Positions 24,115 to 38,694 are shown, counted from the stretch's first letter. The stretch is 64,000 bases of DNA from Siphonodentalium dalli (GCA_032622095.1 CP136061.1:212318373-212382372); one strand, 5' to 3'. Translations and numbers: made by a program. The notes: generated by a model not told the origin, from the sequence alone.

Positions 24115-24705
24115 ACATGTTTGGCTTTTGTTTACACAACAACGCGTACGAAGTTGACAATGACATACTAGTTACGTGATATTTATAATTTGTATTAGAA
24201 CAAAATTTGTCTGTATTTTAATATTCTTTCTGCTTATGGCGGTTTTAAAGGTACGTGAGGCCTTAGTTGTCGACAATATTCATATTTGTTCCAATCACCG
24301 TAAACAGAAAAACATTAAAACGCATACAGTTTCGTTCATATATACCATGAGCATCGCGTAAACAGCATGTTATCATTAAGATTTACTATATTTTACCTAA
24401 GCAGGAGCCTGATTGTGTTACAGAAGACAACACAATGCTGCTGGCTAATCACACACAAATGGCATAAACGCTTTTTATTCGTTCCATATCAGGAATTCAA
24501 CAACAAAGAACGCTCTTTATGTTTACCATCATAATATAAACAAACACCAGAAAAGTAACTTTTTATGCTTTTGTTTACATAACAATGGTCAAAGATATGA
24601 CAATAACATACTGTTTATGCGATATTTCTTATTTGCATACGGACAAAGTCTGTCTACATTTTGTTGTTCTTTCTGTTTGTGGCGGTTTTTGACGGGTGCG
24701 AAGGC
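24115..24705 (-). mobile_element. Fragment of the Helitron family found at 42928-47024, inverted
   Basis: Read on the minus strand, 24240-24705 follows the inside of the 1366-bp Helitron unit (about 43480-43985). Shared landmarks include 'aaaccgccacaaacagaaag', 'gacaaagtctgtctacatt' in reverse, the 'aaagagcgttctttgttg' segment and the 'acacaatcaggctc' segment. The proximal part is present twice, at 24117-24265 and 24575-24705. Neither terminus is visible, so this is an internal relic. It lies only about 150 bases upstream of the lectin gene's TATA box. Confidence 0.7.
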
Positions 24706-24860
24706 CATCCGTGCATTTAAATGCGGAGTTAATGATATCGATTATGTGTATGTTGACAACCTATATACCGCCACAACAACGACCATATCGTACACATAAA
24801 CAGCTTTGTCTTAATATTGACCATGTTCGTGTCAAACAATGGCATTCGAACGACAGTTAT

Positions 24861-24868
24861 TATAAAAG
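24861..24868 (+). promoter_or_regulatory. TATA box of the PAN-lectin gene
   Basis: TATAAAAG lies 111 bases before the start codon. Transcription would start about 30 bases on, near 24890, giving a 5' leader of roughly 80 bases. The position agrees with the exon start and nothing better is nearby. Confidence 0.6.
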
Positions 24869-24971
24869 TCCTATAATGTAGACCATTGGTTGGCTATACT
24901 AAATAAAGGGCTGTCTTTTAACACCACTGCATCCATTCTCACCGTCACGCTGTGTATGTGGCTGTTGTGCC

Positions 24972-25275
24972 ATGACGTCGATTATACGCGTTACTTCAAC
25001 TATCTTGACTATTTTTTCTGGTTGTCTCGTGGCTCTTGTATTTTCACTTGGACAATATAACCTGTTTGAGATTTGCACCAATCTTCGCCAGACTGTCGGA
25101 ATATACTCATCATTTAGTGTGAGTAGTGAGCTGGAATGTTCAGGACACTGTGTGAGCGAGCCTTTGTGTGGATCATTTAATGTCATCACTACTGGATCAG
25201 CAATCGTATGTGAGATCTTAACAACGAATGAGCCGTGCTCCAGTGCCGTGGCAACAGAAGGAACGCAATACACAC
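24972..25275 (+). CDS. Exon 1: signal peptide and PAN domain
   Basis: The ATG at 24972 opens MTSIIRVTSTILTIFSGCLV, then ALVFSLGQ, a good secretion signal. The rest of the exon is the PAN-like domain with the spaced cysteines and the SEPLCGSF core typical of the fold. The frame stays open past the exon, but a consensus donor ACAC|gtgagc at 25276 ends it in phase 1. A longer unspliced reading would add only a hydrophobic tail and stop at 25331. The overlapping minus-strand frame (24899-25306) is a shadow. Confidence 0.8.
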
Positions 25276-28200
25276 GTGAGCCCATTTTAACAGTAATAAC
25301 CTGCATGGTAATATGTTTTATAGAAAATTGATGGATTCTAAAATGAAAAGTCTAAAATAAAAACATGTCTCAGAGCTTAGATAGCCTTGTCAGACAGAAA
25401 TTACAAATTGGATCACCCAGACGGACCTAACCGCTATTGAACTGCGAAATGCAAAAACGGTTCTCAAACAACGTCACTGAACGCATTACTCCGTGCCATA
25501 TATACATAGTTCTCTTCCGATGGCCGAATGTTATTGTTTTATTTAAACTGACTACGTTTATCCGAATTATTTGAAGATTTTGTCGTCTACTTTATCGATA
25601 TACCTTATGAAGCTCAGAACAGCAAATCATAAACTGCCTAGTGCCTACACCACACCTTGCGGGATGCACCCCATGGCAAACATGGCGCCACATTAGGGGA
25701 TTCTTACATCTCGCAATGGGGCGGTAGGCCTATTCTACCCCGGGCCCACACGGGGATAGCTACTCTTAAAGATGTAGTGTCCCATTTTACAGCATGATAA
25801 AATCACCATCCATATGTGCATTTTCTATTATATAGATAATGAATGGCTTGGAGTTGACTATGCCAAAATAGTGGTCCTCGATGAGGAATAGTCCACGAGC
25901 CACATGCGAGTGGACTATTTCTCCTCGCGGACAACTATTTTGGCATAGTCAACGACAAGACATTCATTATTTATTATATTATATCGAACATTTGTCGGCT
26001 TTGGTGCCAATTCTCACACAATGTCTCTGTCTGATTTGTCACAATTTTATTTACCGTGAATTTTGGAAATAGGTCTCAGATTTTACAATTTACGGCAATC
26101 TTTTGACGATGGCAGGGGATCATAAATATGTTATTAGTTACATCTAACAGCATCTCTTCGTGATTCATGCATTTATTTCTATAAATATATCATTAGCAAA
26201 GACATTTTGGAGAAATTTTAGAAGTTAACTTGCTTAACTTCGACTAAAACGGATATAACGTCCACTGGCATTACAAAAATAGGACTGGCCGCTTGCCAAC
26301 GAAACGGACACACAACTAATTACACTGGATAGCAATGATCGGGAATTTGTAAAATCTTTACAATACGCCAATAAATCTAATGTTGGTAAACATTGCAACA
26401 ATTATCGTACAAGTTATACTTTACGATTGGCCGTATTTTCAAGGCGGCAACCCGATTTCGCGAAATGAGTTTGTTACTATAAATAGAAAAAGAATAGTAG
26501 GCATGTAGGAATCCTACTGGGGTACTATCGTAAAATAGTATAGCAGTGTGCAGCCAATCAGAATGCGAGAAAGTCACGGGAGATATAATATAACATAATA
26601 ATAGTCGGATATGACCCATGTATATGAGGTTTTGGTGGTTAGCTACCGACTTGCACAACGACAATACAGGCGCACCGTTTATTATACAGCACATGATGTG
26701 AAGCACTGTGCATATTATAGTACTATAAATATAGAGCGCTTCGTGTAGTCTCCCATGACCGTTGACCATTAATAAAGATAGCTTAGATCGGTGTTTGCAG
26801 CCATTATGAATTGCATGCTTGAAACTTTGTGGTAAATATTCGGTTTCCTCGAATTAGATGCTTCAAAGAGACGTATAATGTATTTGAACCTAACTTATAT
26901 CAGCAATCTGACAGTAGGAACCTATATATGGCATGGCCTATTATGTGGTAAAGGATCAACTCCAAACTTATTATTTATAATACTCGTTAACCCTTTACCC
27001 AACAGAACGGCCCTGTGCCAATGCATTCTCTTATATATGCGAGTCGACCATAGGTCGCCTCGCATATATAAGAGAATGCATTGGCTTAACACATTAAAAA
27101 TTATAAAATTGTTAAAGAATGTAAGAAAAAATGGTAAAAAGTGTTAAAAAAAGATTTTTTTTAGGCCAATGCATTCTCTTATATATGCGAGGCGACCTAT
27201 GGTCGACTCGCATATATAAGAGAATGCATTGGCACAGGGCATAACTGTAACTATCACAATGTGGTCAAGGAGCCGGTTCCAATGATACCCATATTTGTAT
27301 GGTTCTATTGAGACAGACCGAAGATATTTTAGGCTGTTGAAGCTTTATTTGGCCGGTTTTGGCCGGTTTGTTGGGTAAAGGGTTAAAACCCTTCGTTATG
27401 GGTTATAATTTACAAATTTACCAAACTATGAAAAATTCCTCAAGAGTATTTACTAATATTATAGTATGATGATAGTTTTAGCCATTGAATGCAATAGTGT
27501 CCACAAAACACACTTTGTATTAGCCGCGCGTTTGTCTATATACAGCAAGTAAATTATTATTATAGTTTGGGCCATAACCAATACTCTCAAAACTGTGTCG
27601 TCGTGACCCAATCAACACCGAAATATTGAGAGGCGATGATTAGAAAACGCTATACCGGATTTTGTAAACAACCTAGTGGCATTTCAATAAAACCAAAGTT
27701 CCATAGTAGGGTCTCCCCGGTGTCGATATTTTCATCGTAAAACTGATGAATGCGCTTGTGGATTTTTGTGATGCATACAAATTGTAAAAAACAACTATTT
27801 TGTTTTATCTTAATGCTAATGCATAATGCATTATTTGCCACGAGAGGTCTACACGAAAGTCGCTACTTTGTACGATATTAAGATTATGTGCATGTACTTC
27901 ACATCTCTTCGGTGTCTTAGGGGTACAACAAAAAATAATTTGTGAATTATTCAGTAACAGAATGATAGTCTTTGGTACATGTGTATATTGGTCTAGCTTA
28001 TGTCAGAACATGGTGTTAAATTAAAGACATGTTATGGATTGTTCGGGTGTGTGAATCTGAAAGTTAATACTCATGATCAGGCGTTATGCCAACATGGGGA
28101 ATGTAGCATTCTACTACCATCGCCGAAAATTTCAAAGAAATCGACCATACCACTCCATGGAAAACATTCTCTGAACTATGCTCAATTGTAAATAATTACA

Positions 28201-31200
28201 TATTGATTCGGGACGCAAATATCTACGATAAACACACACAAATGAGTTCGCCATCGAGAGTCATTGCATTTAATTAATATATCAGAATGTGTGTTGTCAA
28301 TTTGGAGTAATATTCGTAATAATAAAATACATTGCGAAAGATTATTCTCCATATCTATTTGTTCACCCTACCCGAGTGTTTCACATCACTTTAAATTAGA
28401 TTGTGATGCTGTTGTTGTATCTGGACGCCTGGAAACACAACTTTAAAGCAAATTTTACGTATAACAAGTTGCGGAGTAGATACCAAACAAGATATACGAT
28501 ATTCAACTGTTTTTTTTCTACAGAATAGCCATTCGATCAAACGCATCGCATGAATATTTCTGTGCCATGCTGTCTTTATTATTTCAACCTGGCATTTCGG
28601 TCCATTAGGAGTTGGGACACATCGAGAGGTTAACATAACCAATATATGTTGTTATAAAACTGCCATTCATTCCATAGTGTTGCCCTTTAGTGGCATGTGT
28701 TCACAACTTCACAATTCAAATCGATAGATAGAGAGTGGATCTATTGACGTCCGTTTAACGCTTCACTTCCATTGTGCTCATGTACAAAATCTTTGATCGT
28801 ATATCCTTCTGTAACGATGTGGATCCATCAAATAATTTTTTTTTTAATCAATATGTTTTGTCTATAGAGTTTGGAGGTATGTATAATCAAGCGACGTGTT
28901 GATACTTGGCACTACTTTAGTTCTAGATGAATTCGTTCGATGCCGCGGCATATGTTCTGGTCGATGGTGCGTGCACTCGCTTTGACATTACCTGCCACCA
29001 ATCATATCAATATGTGCTAAAGGGAGTATTGTTCCGAATTTGTCGTTTAACAACTAGACAACAAAGTCAATTTATCGATACAATAATTACTGGTCGCCTA
29101 CGCGTTCGTTTTTAGAATTATTGTTTCGAATTCACGGACCGTTTCGCTTCAAACATACAATTGTCCGTGTTTTCGAACAGGCGGCGGACTTAAAATTTAT
29201 CGAATATGAAAATCGACATTTCGCCAAATAATCAGCCGCCATTTCAAGGCCTTACGATGCGCATAGATTATTGTGAGCAATACATCTATGTAATTAGTAT
29301 AGCACCTATACGGTATGATATAATTTGTCAGATATAAAAAATGCCACGTGATTCGCTACCGGAAGTCTCCTAATTTCGTGGGAATTTATTTACGCGTGGA
29401 CATTTATTTAGCAATAAGTACCATCGCTACTGACGCTATCTATCATAATGTTATGAACAACATTCTTTCACATAATACTTTGTTGTTTTATGGTTCAATA
29501 CAACTGATCCAGATGTGTTGGTCACATTTGAACTTAAAGTTGATTACATCTTGGTTTATCAATGTAAAAACAGGTACCTAAGAATAACAGTAGTGTCATT
29601 ATTACTTTAATAAATTGACAGAGATTGATATTTGACAAGTGTTATAATTCTGTTCATGGTTTGATTCTCGTAACGGAGCATCAACTTCAATGTAACAATC
29701 TCAGCCATGTGCTAGCGGACCGGGGATCGCACCCTGGTCAGGGTATTCTGACAGAAATCAGAACTCGGTCCGATACATGGTTTGTCAGGCTAAAAAAGTC
29801 CCATTCGAGATTACTGAATAAAATCCGAATGCAAATGGCGACTATCCCCATTACAACACTTGTTCAGGTATGTTGTCGTGTGTGCACTACGCTGTGCGAT
29901 CGGGTGTGGACAATTAAAACTTAATGGCTGACCCATGTACACACCTAGGTGTGTGCATGTTAAAGAACACGACTGGAGTCACTAGAACTCATCAAAACAA
30001 CATGCTTTCACAAAAGACTTTGTGTTTTCTGTTTCAATACTGTCATACATTTCTCATATGATCTAGATGTGTTTGTTGACGCTTGAAGTTGACTACAGTT
30101 TATCAATATCAGAAAACTAACGACTGTCGTGGTACTAAGATTCGTTAGTGTCATTAATTTCAGACAGGGATTGACATCTGACAAGAGTACATGATTCCAT
30201 TCTCGTACAGTGCTTCAACTTCACTGTCGAATTTTGAACTGCTAGCATTTAATGATTGCAAGCATGACACTAAAATTAATCGTGATGACAGTTTCACCAT
30301 TGTCTCAATTCCAGATTTTAGTTATTATTCTGAATTGTATCCAAAATTAACCCATCCTTTCAAAATTGCTGGGTTGTTTCTCGACTAAATGGTGTCTCCT
30401 TCCGGAATACAAACATAATTGCTATCCTTCCTGTTCAAGTTTACCGAAAAGAAGCGGTGGAGGTTGGGTTACTACGATTCGGGATATGGCTCTAATTGGG
30501 ACACACAATTACAAATCATGGGTGCTCCGGTTTGCATTCTCTAGAGTAAGGGAAGAAGCTTATCGTCACTCTGACGGTGTTTAATCATGGTTTCACTATC
30601 TACAAATATATTTGAAGATACTTTGGATTAAAACACTTTCCCCTTCTTGATTCAATTATGAGAATGATTCCAGCCTGGCAGGTATTTAGAATCGTGGTGA
30701 CTTGACCCCTCCAGTTAACTGGCCCACTGTCAATAACTGGCGACCGTGGCCTGGATGAGGTTCCCCAATGAATAACGATATACTAGCAGTGGTATTCCAA
30801 GACGATGAAGGTGGGGGAGACATTATTTATGGCAAGTAACCATATCAAATGTGAGCTTGGTACAAGAACAGGCTGTACATCCAATACAGCATGCATTGTT
30901 CATAAAGGGCATGATAGGTGTTTTGAAGGTATTCATGGACTAGCTGGAGTCTCAATGAATTTTCAAATATATACGTGTCCCGACCTTTCATACAGTTGAT
31001 ATGGCGAATAGACTTCACACACGAATGCAGCATATTTACATGGAAAGCATTTATATTGTCACGTGTCCCACGACCACTGCCAATAGCCTTTCCGACAAGA
31101 GTCCATCAGCATGGCTCTTCATACTTCTATTGCCCATATCAATTTGATTATCTGGCACATAGACAATAAAACAGGCAAAGACGTTTGCGCTGTCCAGCTA

Positions 31201-34200
31201 AGCTTTCGAGGAAGCTCATTGACCAGAATTACCGACCTTTCCTAAGACGCAGGCAGGGGACCACCCCATACGAGTGGATCCCATCCCCATGGCACCAGAT
31301 GCCCGATCGTAAGGGCCTGAAACCATGCTGCCAACTCTGCGCATTTCGGTCTATGCTGGATTTGTCCTCTCTTCCTTAAACATGCCTTAAGCAGGACCAC
31401 TTAGGTAGGGGGAGTTCCTCTCTATCTTGGCTCTTTAATTTAAAATAAAACAACATTATAAAAGGGATGTGTATCCTTTACTAGGAGGATGATAATTTCA
31501 TTCGTTTCCTTCCTCTGGGAGCCATTTTTAGAGCGGGTCTTCCCCTAGTTTGCTGCATGCTTCACACTAACCGACCTATCACACATCTAGGTCGTTCTAC
31601 TGCATGTTTGGGGCCTAGGCTCAGACCTGAATATTCCGTATGGTGACCGTGAAAAATTACCTGTGTTTATCATCTGACTACATTGTACATCATTTGAACT
31701 GATTTCGGTTGTAGAAGGCGCACCTTCATTTCTTAGAATCGGATCGCGGTGGGTATTCCGCTGGGAACGTGGACTGCTCTCAGGTGCCTAGTGGTCGTGA
31801 TGGCCTAATAATAGTAATGTGTGTGGATTTAGGCTGAACATAATACTTGTGATTGCACATTTTGCTGTCTATCTCCATTCCAAAGGAGGGTGATCGTTGG
31901 GAAATTTCTCCAAAATTAATAATCGTACCGACATTATTATTTGGCACCTGAGAGTAGCGGTTTGCTTTCTCATTGGATGCTCTGGTCACCTGCGGTGTTC
32001 GGCCATGCGCCCCCGATTCTCATGGCTGTTAGTCATGTTCTCTGAGGGGCTATATATATATCTTTAATGATACATTGGATTGTGTCAGGGATCTCTGCTC
32101 TGGCTCCGACCATTGGATTGTTGGGTGCAGCTTTGGTAGGGTCTTATGACATGATCTCATGATGACTTATATATTACCATGATATATCTATTATATCATT
32201 TTATATATCTATATATGCGAAAGATTTGTATCACCGGGTTTCTGCAATGATATCTTGTGATACATAGGAACCTCTGAGACATGCGACAGGTTCTCTGTGG
32301 GGTTATATATCTATATTTAGTGATACGTTAGATCATGACAGGGAGCTGTGATCTGGCTCCGACCATTGGATTGATGGGCGCAGCTTTGGTAGGGCCTTCT
32401 GACATGGTCTCATGAGGAAAACTTAATATATATATACGCAATGTACCTCAGAGACATGTGAACGTGTGATAACTGTTCTTAGGGCAGGACCAGTTCACGC
32501 TCCTCCGATTACGCCTCGGCGGTACAACCAGTCTGTGGAGAAACGTCTGGTGGAGAAGACAGAGTACTTGGGACCTCCAGGACATTTGTCCCCCTCCAAA
32601 CGCCAGCGGTTCTGGGCGCTAAAGCTGCCAAATCGCGTGCCTACAAATCGACACCGGCAGATGGGCCTCCTGCAGCTTAAGCGTAGGGCAGGGGCCGTAC
32701 CCATGAGGTAAAGCGCCGCGTCCCCCTGGCCACGCTCGTCTTAACGACAAAAAGCGGCCTTGCCTGCCACTCCTCCGTGAAGGGATCGAAGAAAAATGAC
32801 CTCTCCCCACCCTCCAGCTTGGTCGGGATATTAGATTGGGCATGACCATCTGCAGCATGCGATGGTAGGGGCTCCATCTGATCCGATGGCTTGACTCGCT
32901 TATAGTTGTCTAACCCATTTGGGCTAATGGGCTCTCCATTTGATCTCTGTGCCACAGATTGGGCATCAGGTTATCTGCCATTTGCATTGGCGAACAGCAG
33001 TTAGTTAACTCTTAATGTTGGTTGTCTAGCCATATTCGGAGTGGGCCTCCTCCAGTGCAGGTCGTTATGTCGTTAAGTAGAAGGAGTTAGTCTCCTCGCA
33101 TCTCAAATCGGCTGGACTCTTAGAACTGACGGATGAAGAAAAGAGAATTGCTCGGTTCGCTCGCAATTCTGAATTGAATGGCACCATCTGGGATGTTGCT
33201 TCCAAAAACAAGGGGGGTACATGTTTGAGCAATATAGCACTCTAATTATATGAGTTATTTCACGTAACTAATCATAACAGATTCATATTTAGGTACAATC
33301 TGTTTTAGAAGAGTGCATTCCCTCAAAAAAATTGGCTATTAACTTTATTGCTCGTGCCTCCTCCTGGGCTTGCATTCTAATCCATATAGTTCAGTGTGAA
33401 AGGATTCCTTTAGCGGAAAAATATTATTTTTAAAAGTATAATACATTTTTCCTTAAAGAAAGCCTGAACAATGAACTATCATAGGGCCCTCACATGGCGG
33501 TGCCATTCCCAACCCCGCAACTCGCCAATCTCCTGATTGAGTTGAAAATAAACTGAGGAAATTCAATCGGTTAGATTGGAACTGCGAATGCGTGATTAAT
33601 CCGAGCAAGCGGGTACGGTAGGCATCCATAGACCGTAGACGACCAAAAAGTTAACCCATTTTCTACTATGGTTTACAAAGGCAGGACATATATCCATATA
33701 GTTCAGTGTTCAGGCTTTCTTTAAGGAAAAATGTATTATACTTTTAAAAATAATATATTAGCCAAATTAAAAATAGTTCACATTTGGCAAAAAATAGTTA
33801 AATTTGGCAAAAGTTTTGGCAAGTCACTTTGTAATTCTGACAACAGAATAATATTTGGCGATCAATACCATATATTTCAGGAAACTATTACTTTAATGTG
33901 ATTAGTGGTGTTTTATAAGATTATGATAAGTTAAAACCTCTATCCAGATGCAATTAATCGCATAACATTAGTACCGACAGGTGCATGGGTTACTATATTA
34001 TGTTTGGTGGTGGTGTTTACATAGCCAATCCTTTTTATTTCGATGTGCCCTTCTGACGAAGCAACGCTACAACAATTTTCTTGTTCGATTGTTGGTTTAT
34101 TGTTTTACGATGACCAACTTATATAGGCGAGAATTATGAATAATAACTGCTTTCCTATCGTGATCGAAAGTCGTTCGAACATCGATTATCAATATTGTCA

Positions 34201-37200
34201 AAATATAAGACTTAATGCAGAAACTCATATCATTTGGAAACTTCAAAAATAATTTGGCAACAAATATTTTCATTGGGAAACACATTTGGCAAATAAAATT
34301 TAGGACCAACGCGGACGCATATGCTAGATAAAGCCCGATATCACCATGACCTACATGAAAGATCGTATCTGGAACTAACACCAGCTCAAAGCAATCAACC
34401 ACAGACAGACGCAGCAATATTCAGTATCCCGCTGCCGTAAAAGAACAAAAAAATATCACTTGAATCCCGGAATAGCAACTGCTCATAACAGTAAATGCAG
34501 CCTTCTGCCAGTGAAACAACAAAGGAAGCAGCAAACCACATGCCCGGAAATGAATAAAACAAAAACAACTAAAAAACACATAGAGACCGTCGTTAGCTCC
34601 GCGGCGTCACAAATGTTGTATCATGGAGGCGGAAATTAATTTCCGTACTTTCCTCAAAGAACCCAGAGCCAAACAAATTGACTCAATCCCCGAACTAGAG
34701 GTTGGAAGTAGAACATATGGTAATACATCGGACGGGATATTACAAGGCTGTGCGTATATTTCGAAGAACTGGCAACACGAAAAGATGGTTCTAACTTTGA
34801 TGCACCATACCCATCTCTGGTTGAAGAAGATATCCTCTGATTTTCCCCACTTATGTAGATAAGCTGGAACCAACAGTAACATTCTCACTGCTTCGGGGGT
34901 ACAAGAACAAAATAAGGAAACTCAACTACAATAAGGCTACATACATTTTCGGCATCACCAGTGAACACTTCAAGAAGTATCCCAGACGATGCAGCATCCC
35001 ATACATCACGAAAGGGGGATCATGGCCACGTATTAAAACCGTACAATTCATAACTGCTATGGCAATCCCCTTGAAGATACTATGACATACACTAAACATG
35101 AGACCAGTGTTCACACTGGCCGGGGAAAAAATGTTTGGCCAAATTGTTTGCCAGTACTGATTGTTTTTGGCCAAAACTAAATCATAATTGTTATCTGTCT
35201 CACAATATTTTTGTTTTATTTAACATTTAACTTTCTATTTATTTGTGCCCATACCGTCAAATACGGTGTCTAGACTTTAATCCCAACAATATACCACTAC
35301 CCACCACATACCATTCAGCAATATGACAGACAAAAGATTAATTGGTGTTAATTATCATTACTGTTATATTACACTGTTTCATAGTGCACTTATATAACTG
35401 CCATGGGTGCCCTTTGTTACTCATTAAGCAGTATCATCTAATAATTTAGTAGATGATCGTACTATAATTTTGAATCTGATATCGCTCACGTTACAAATAA
35501 AATTTAGGTTTTTGAGTTCCGATTTTGGGGTAAAAAAAAAACTTTGGTCAAAAGTTAGGCCAAATGAATTTTGTTGGCCATTTTCTAAAACAAATTGGTC
35601 ATTGGCCAATTTAGCTTATGACCGCATGAACCCTGTCCAACACATACGCCAGTCATTTCATATCTCATATTATATACGCTCAAATTTGGATTCACCAAAA
35701 GCACACCCTGTTTAAATTCTGCTCCGCGTTGTCACTGAGTGCCTCAGCGAATCTCGAATGACAAAACAATCTCATCTTCGTACATGCAACTTGATGCACA
35801 GAAGGCTTTTGATGCGACAGATCTAGCATCATACCGAGGAAGCTGTATATTTATGATATAACCGGACCAGGGGCCTGTACTATAGATTTACAATTGCCGT
35901 GTTTGAACAGGTGTACAAGGTTATGGGAGGTACACAGGAGGCGTGAAGTGCAATAGACCACTGTATTGTAATAGAGTAGATTATACCCGTGTGCTCATTA
36001 CCGATGGGTGATTGGGTTTGATCAGAATGGCATTCAATATAATACTCCAGCGATTTTGCATGACAACCCAACTAGAAATTGAAATACATCTTTAAACTTG
36101 AATAGTTGGAACAGACGATAACCATTGGTGACATAAAACACAATGCACGAACGGTTGCGGCGTACTCACTGGGCGATTATTTAAAGGATACCGATTACCA
36201 CTAATACAATTGAACACGGATTACCCATGCACTAGCGATAACATATCAATGAGTGTCTCCGAGGAATATTTTTTTTCATTGGTCAATCAAGTCACATGTG
36301 GTAAACCTATTATTTTATTGGTCACCATGCATGTAAACGAGGCGTTGCAAGAAGTCGCCTTTTCACTGTAAGAATAAGAGTGGAGGTCCATGGTAATCGA
36401 CACCCTCTGTGTGCCCCACATAACATTGTACACGTGTTCAAACACGGCAATTGTAAATCTATAGTACAGGCCCCTGACTGGATGCTACTCAAAGATGTTC
36501 CAATATATCATCCAACGTAAAATGGGATAACAGACTACCAACATTTATTCAACATAGAAAATGAGTACACTAGGGAGACATCATATATGTATCCACAAGC
36601 AATTACAAGCGATTCAACAACCAGCTACTCCAATTTGAATGCGGCTTGGGATAGGATAGGATAATATTTTATTTCACAATACAAAATGTGAATACGTTAT
36701 CATATAAGTGAATTGATATTCGTATAAGTATTGTGTGGAGTGGAGTGGACAATGACTGCCGTATACCCGACACCCCTGACTGACAGAATACAATCAATAA
36801 TGGTTACATACATAATTTAAATATTTCACTATAATTTTCAGATTAAATTAATATTTAAATTGGATTTAGATATAGATATAGATTCCAGCGAATAAACAAA
36901 TATGTTTAGATGTATGGATATAAATGGATAGTAATGAATATGCAACGGTCAATTTTCTCAATAACAGGTTTTGGAGTATGTTTTGACTGCATTTACTAAG
37001 GAAATGTAATCAGACTTTGCTCACACTATATGAAGACTAGAACAATAATAATCAGTTCTTTAAAAATCGCCAGTGTGTGAACAATCCACAGCGTGCTAAC
37101 TTATGAATAACTATATTAAATGTATTATTTGTTTATTAACGGTCACTGTCGAATTCCTTTAGTATATACAGCCAGGCATTTGACGAAATTTTGAAGGCTA

Positions 37201-38661
37201 TAGGTCTTAGTACTCGGGTACACCGAACACACACACCATGTGCAGATGACCTGGTACTCAGATACATACCTGGATAGAAGTCTAACACATACATGCTGAC
37301 CCTTCGGAATGCATAACACCCACCAATGGCCGCAGTATGTTGGCTCCTATGAATGTCTTCAATACCAGTCACGATCCACTTGAAAATGTTTAACATATGT
37401 GTTAGGTCAAAAATAGTGGTCACACTTTGCAGTAAAATATATTTTCTTCTGAAATAAAAGAAGACACAGTCAGTAGCACATGACTTTTCAGGATCCTCCA
37501 ATTCTGACATCTGACAAGGGTATATCTGCCCGACACAGCCGATTTATTTAGAACAGACTCATCAACTAACATAAACAACTCAACATCTCGCTCTGTGTCA
37601 GGCACATGTAGCTGGTATACGGGCGCAGCAACATTTCTTTAAAACTAAGAATATTTAACCAATATATAGCACCATGAACAGAGGAACATCAGGACATTTC
37701 TTTAAAACATCTGTATGATATATGATAGCCAGGTGTCCTCAAGATCTTAGTTGAACCAACTAGATTGATTGATACATCTCTATATGTAAAACCCAATTGT
37801 CGTCTTTTATTTTTGCGAACTAATGTGTTTATGATGTTCATGTTTCATGCTATAACGTCTGAAGTATATGCAGTTGTAAATAAATAGATACTTCTTTATT
37901 GGTGGAACAGATTAATCGCGATAAACAAAATGACAATCGACAAGGTGAGCCACTACTTATATTCCATGGCTGTGTGAGAATCATGTTTTTGTGATGCTAT
38001 TTGAATATACATTTTATGAGAATACGTGTAAGACTTTGAGCAAGAGTATTCTCTATTCCCAACAAATATCCACAGCATGCAGAGGGTTTCACATCACTTT
38101 AACCTGGGCAACGCCGGGTAACCCTGCTTGTGTTCGATATAATACAATAAATAATTCCTTCCTGGTAGACACACAACAATGGCTGTCAAAACATAATTTA
38201 AACCTCGATCTGACAAAGAAAAACATCATTCTTGGAACACATTCGCAAACACAGACGAATAACGAAACTGAATACCTTATACTTACAATTATTAAGTACT
38301 ACAAAACCAAATTTAACCCCGATACATTTACCATTACATCGCTTTCCCTGGATATCGAAAGAAGATACCACACAGGCAGGTATATAGCACTTCAGTGCGA
38401 TCAAATGCAAACATTCTAAAATTAATGGGAACACATTAAACCTTTAATAACTGCTCGCTAAGAACAGAGAAATTCATATAATCAAAACGAGATCAATCAT
38501 CCACTAAAACGAGGAGAGTCTCCACGAGACAGTTTTAATATCTTATGAATATTTAATCATTTCAATTTTAACTTTATTAAACTAATTGATTTAGAAGTTA
38601 ATAATAACCACTAGCACCGAACAATTAGCATATAACTATTGTTCGTTTAAGCGGGGCGAGA

Positions 38662-38694
<33 letters not shown>

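Noticed and set aside
24899-25306. A 135-codon minus-strand frame
   Set aside because: It is the antisense shadow of the signal-peptide/PAN exon and shows no domain of its own.
26377-26769. A 130-codon hydrophobic minus-strand frame
   Set aside because: AT-rich, low-information sequence with no domain, no start or splice context and no repeat support.
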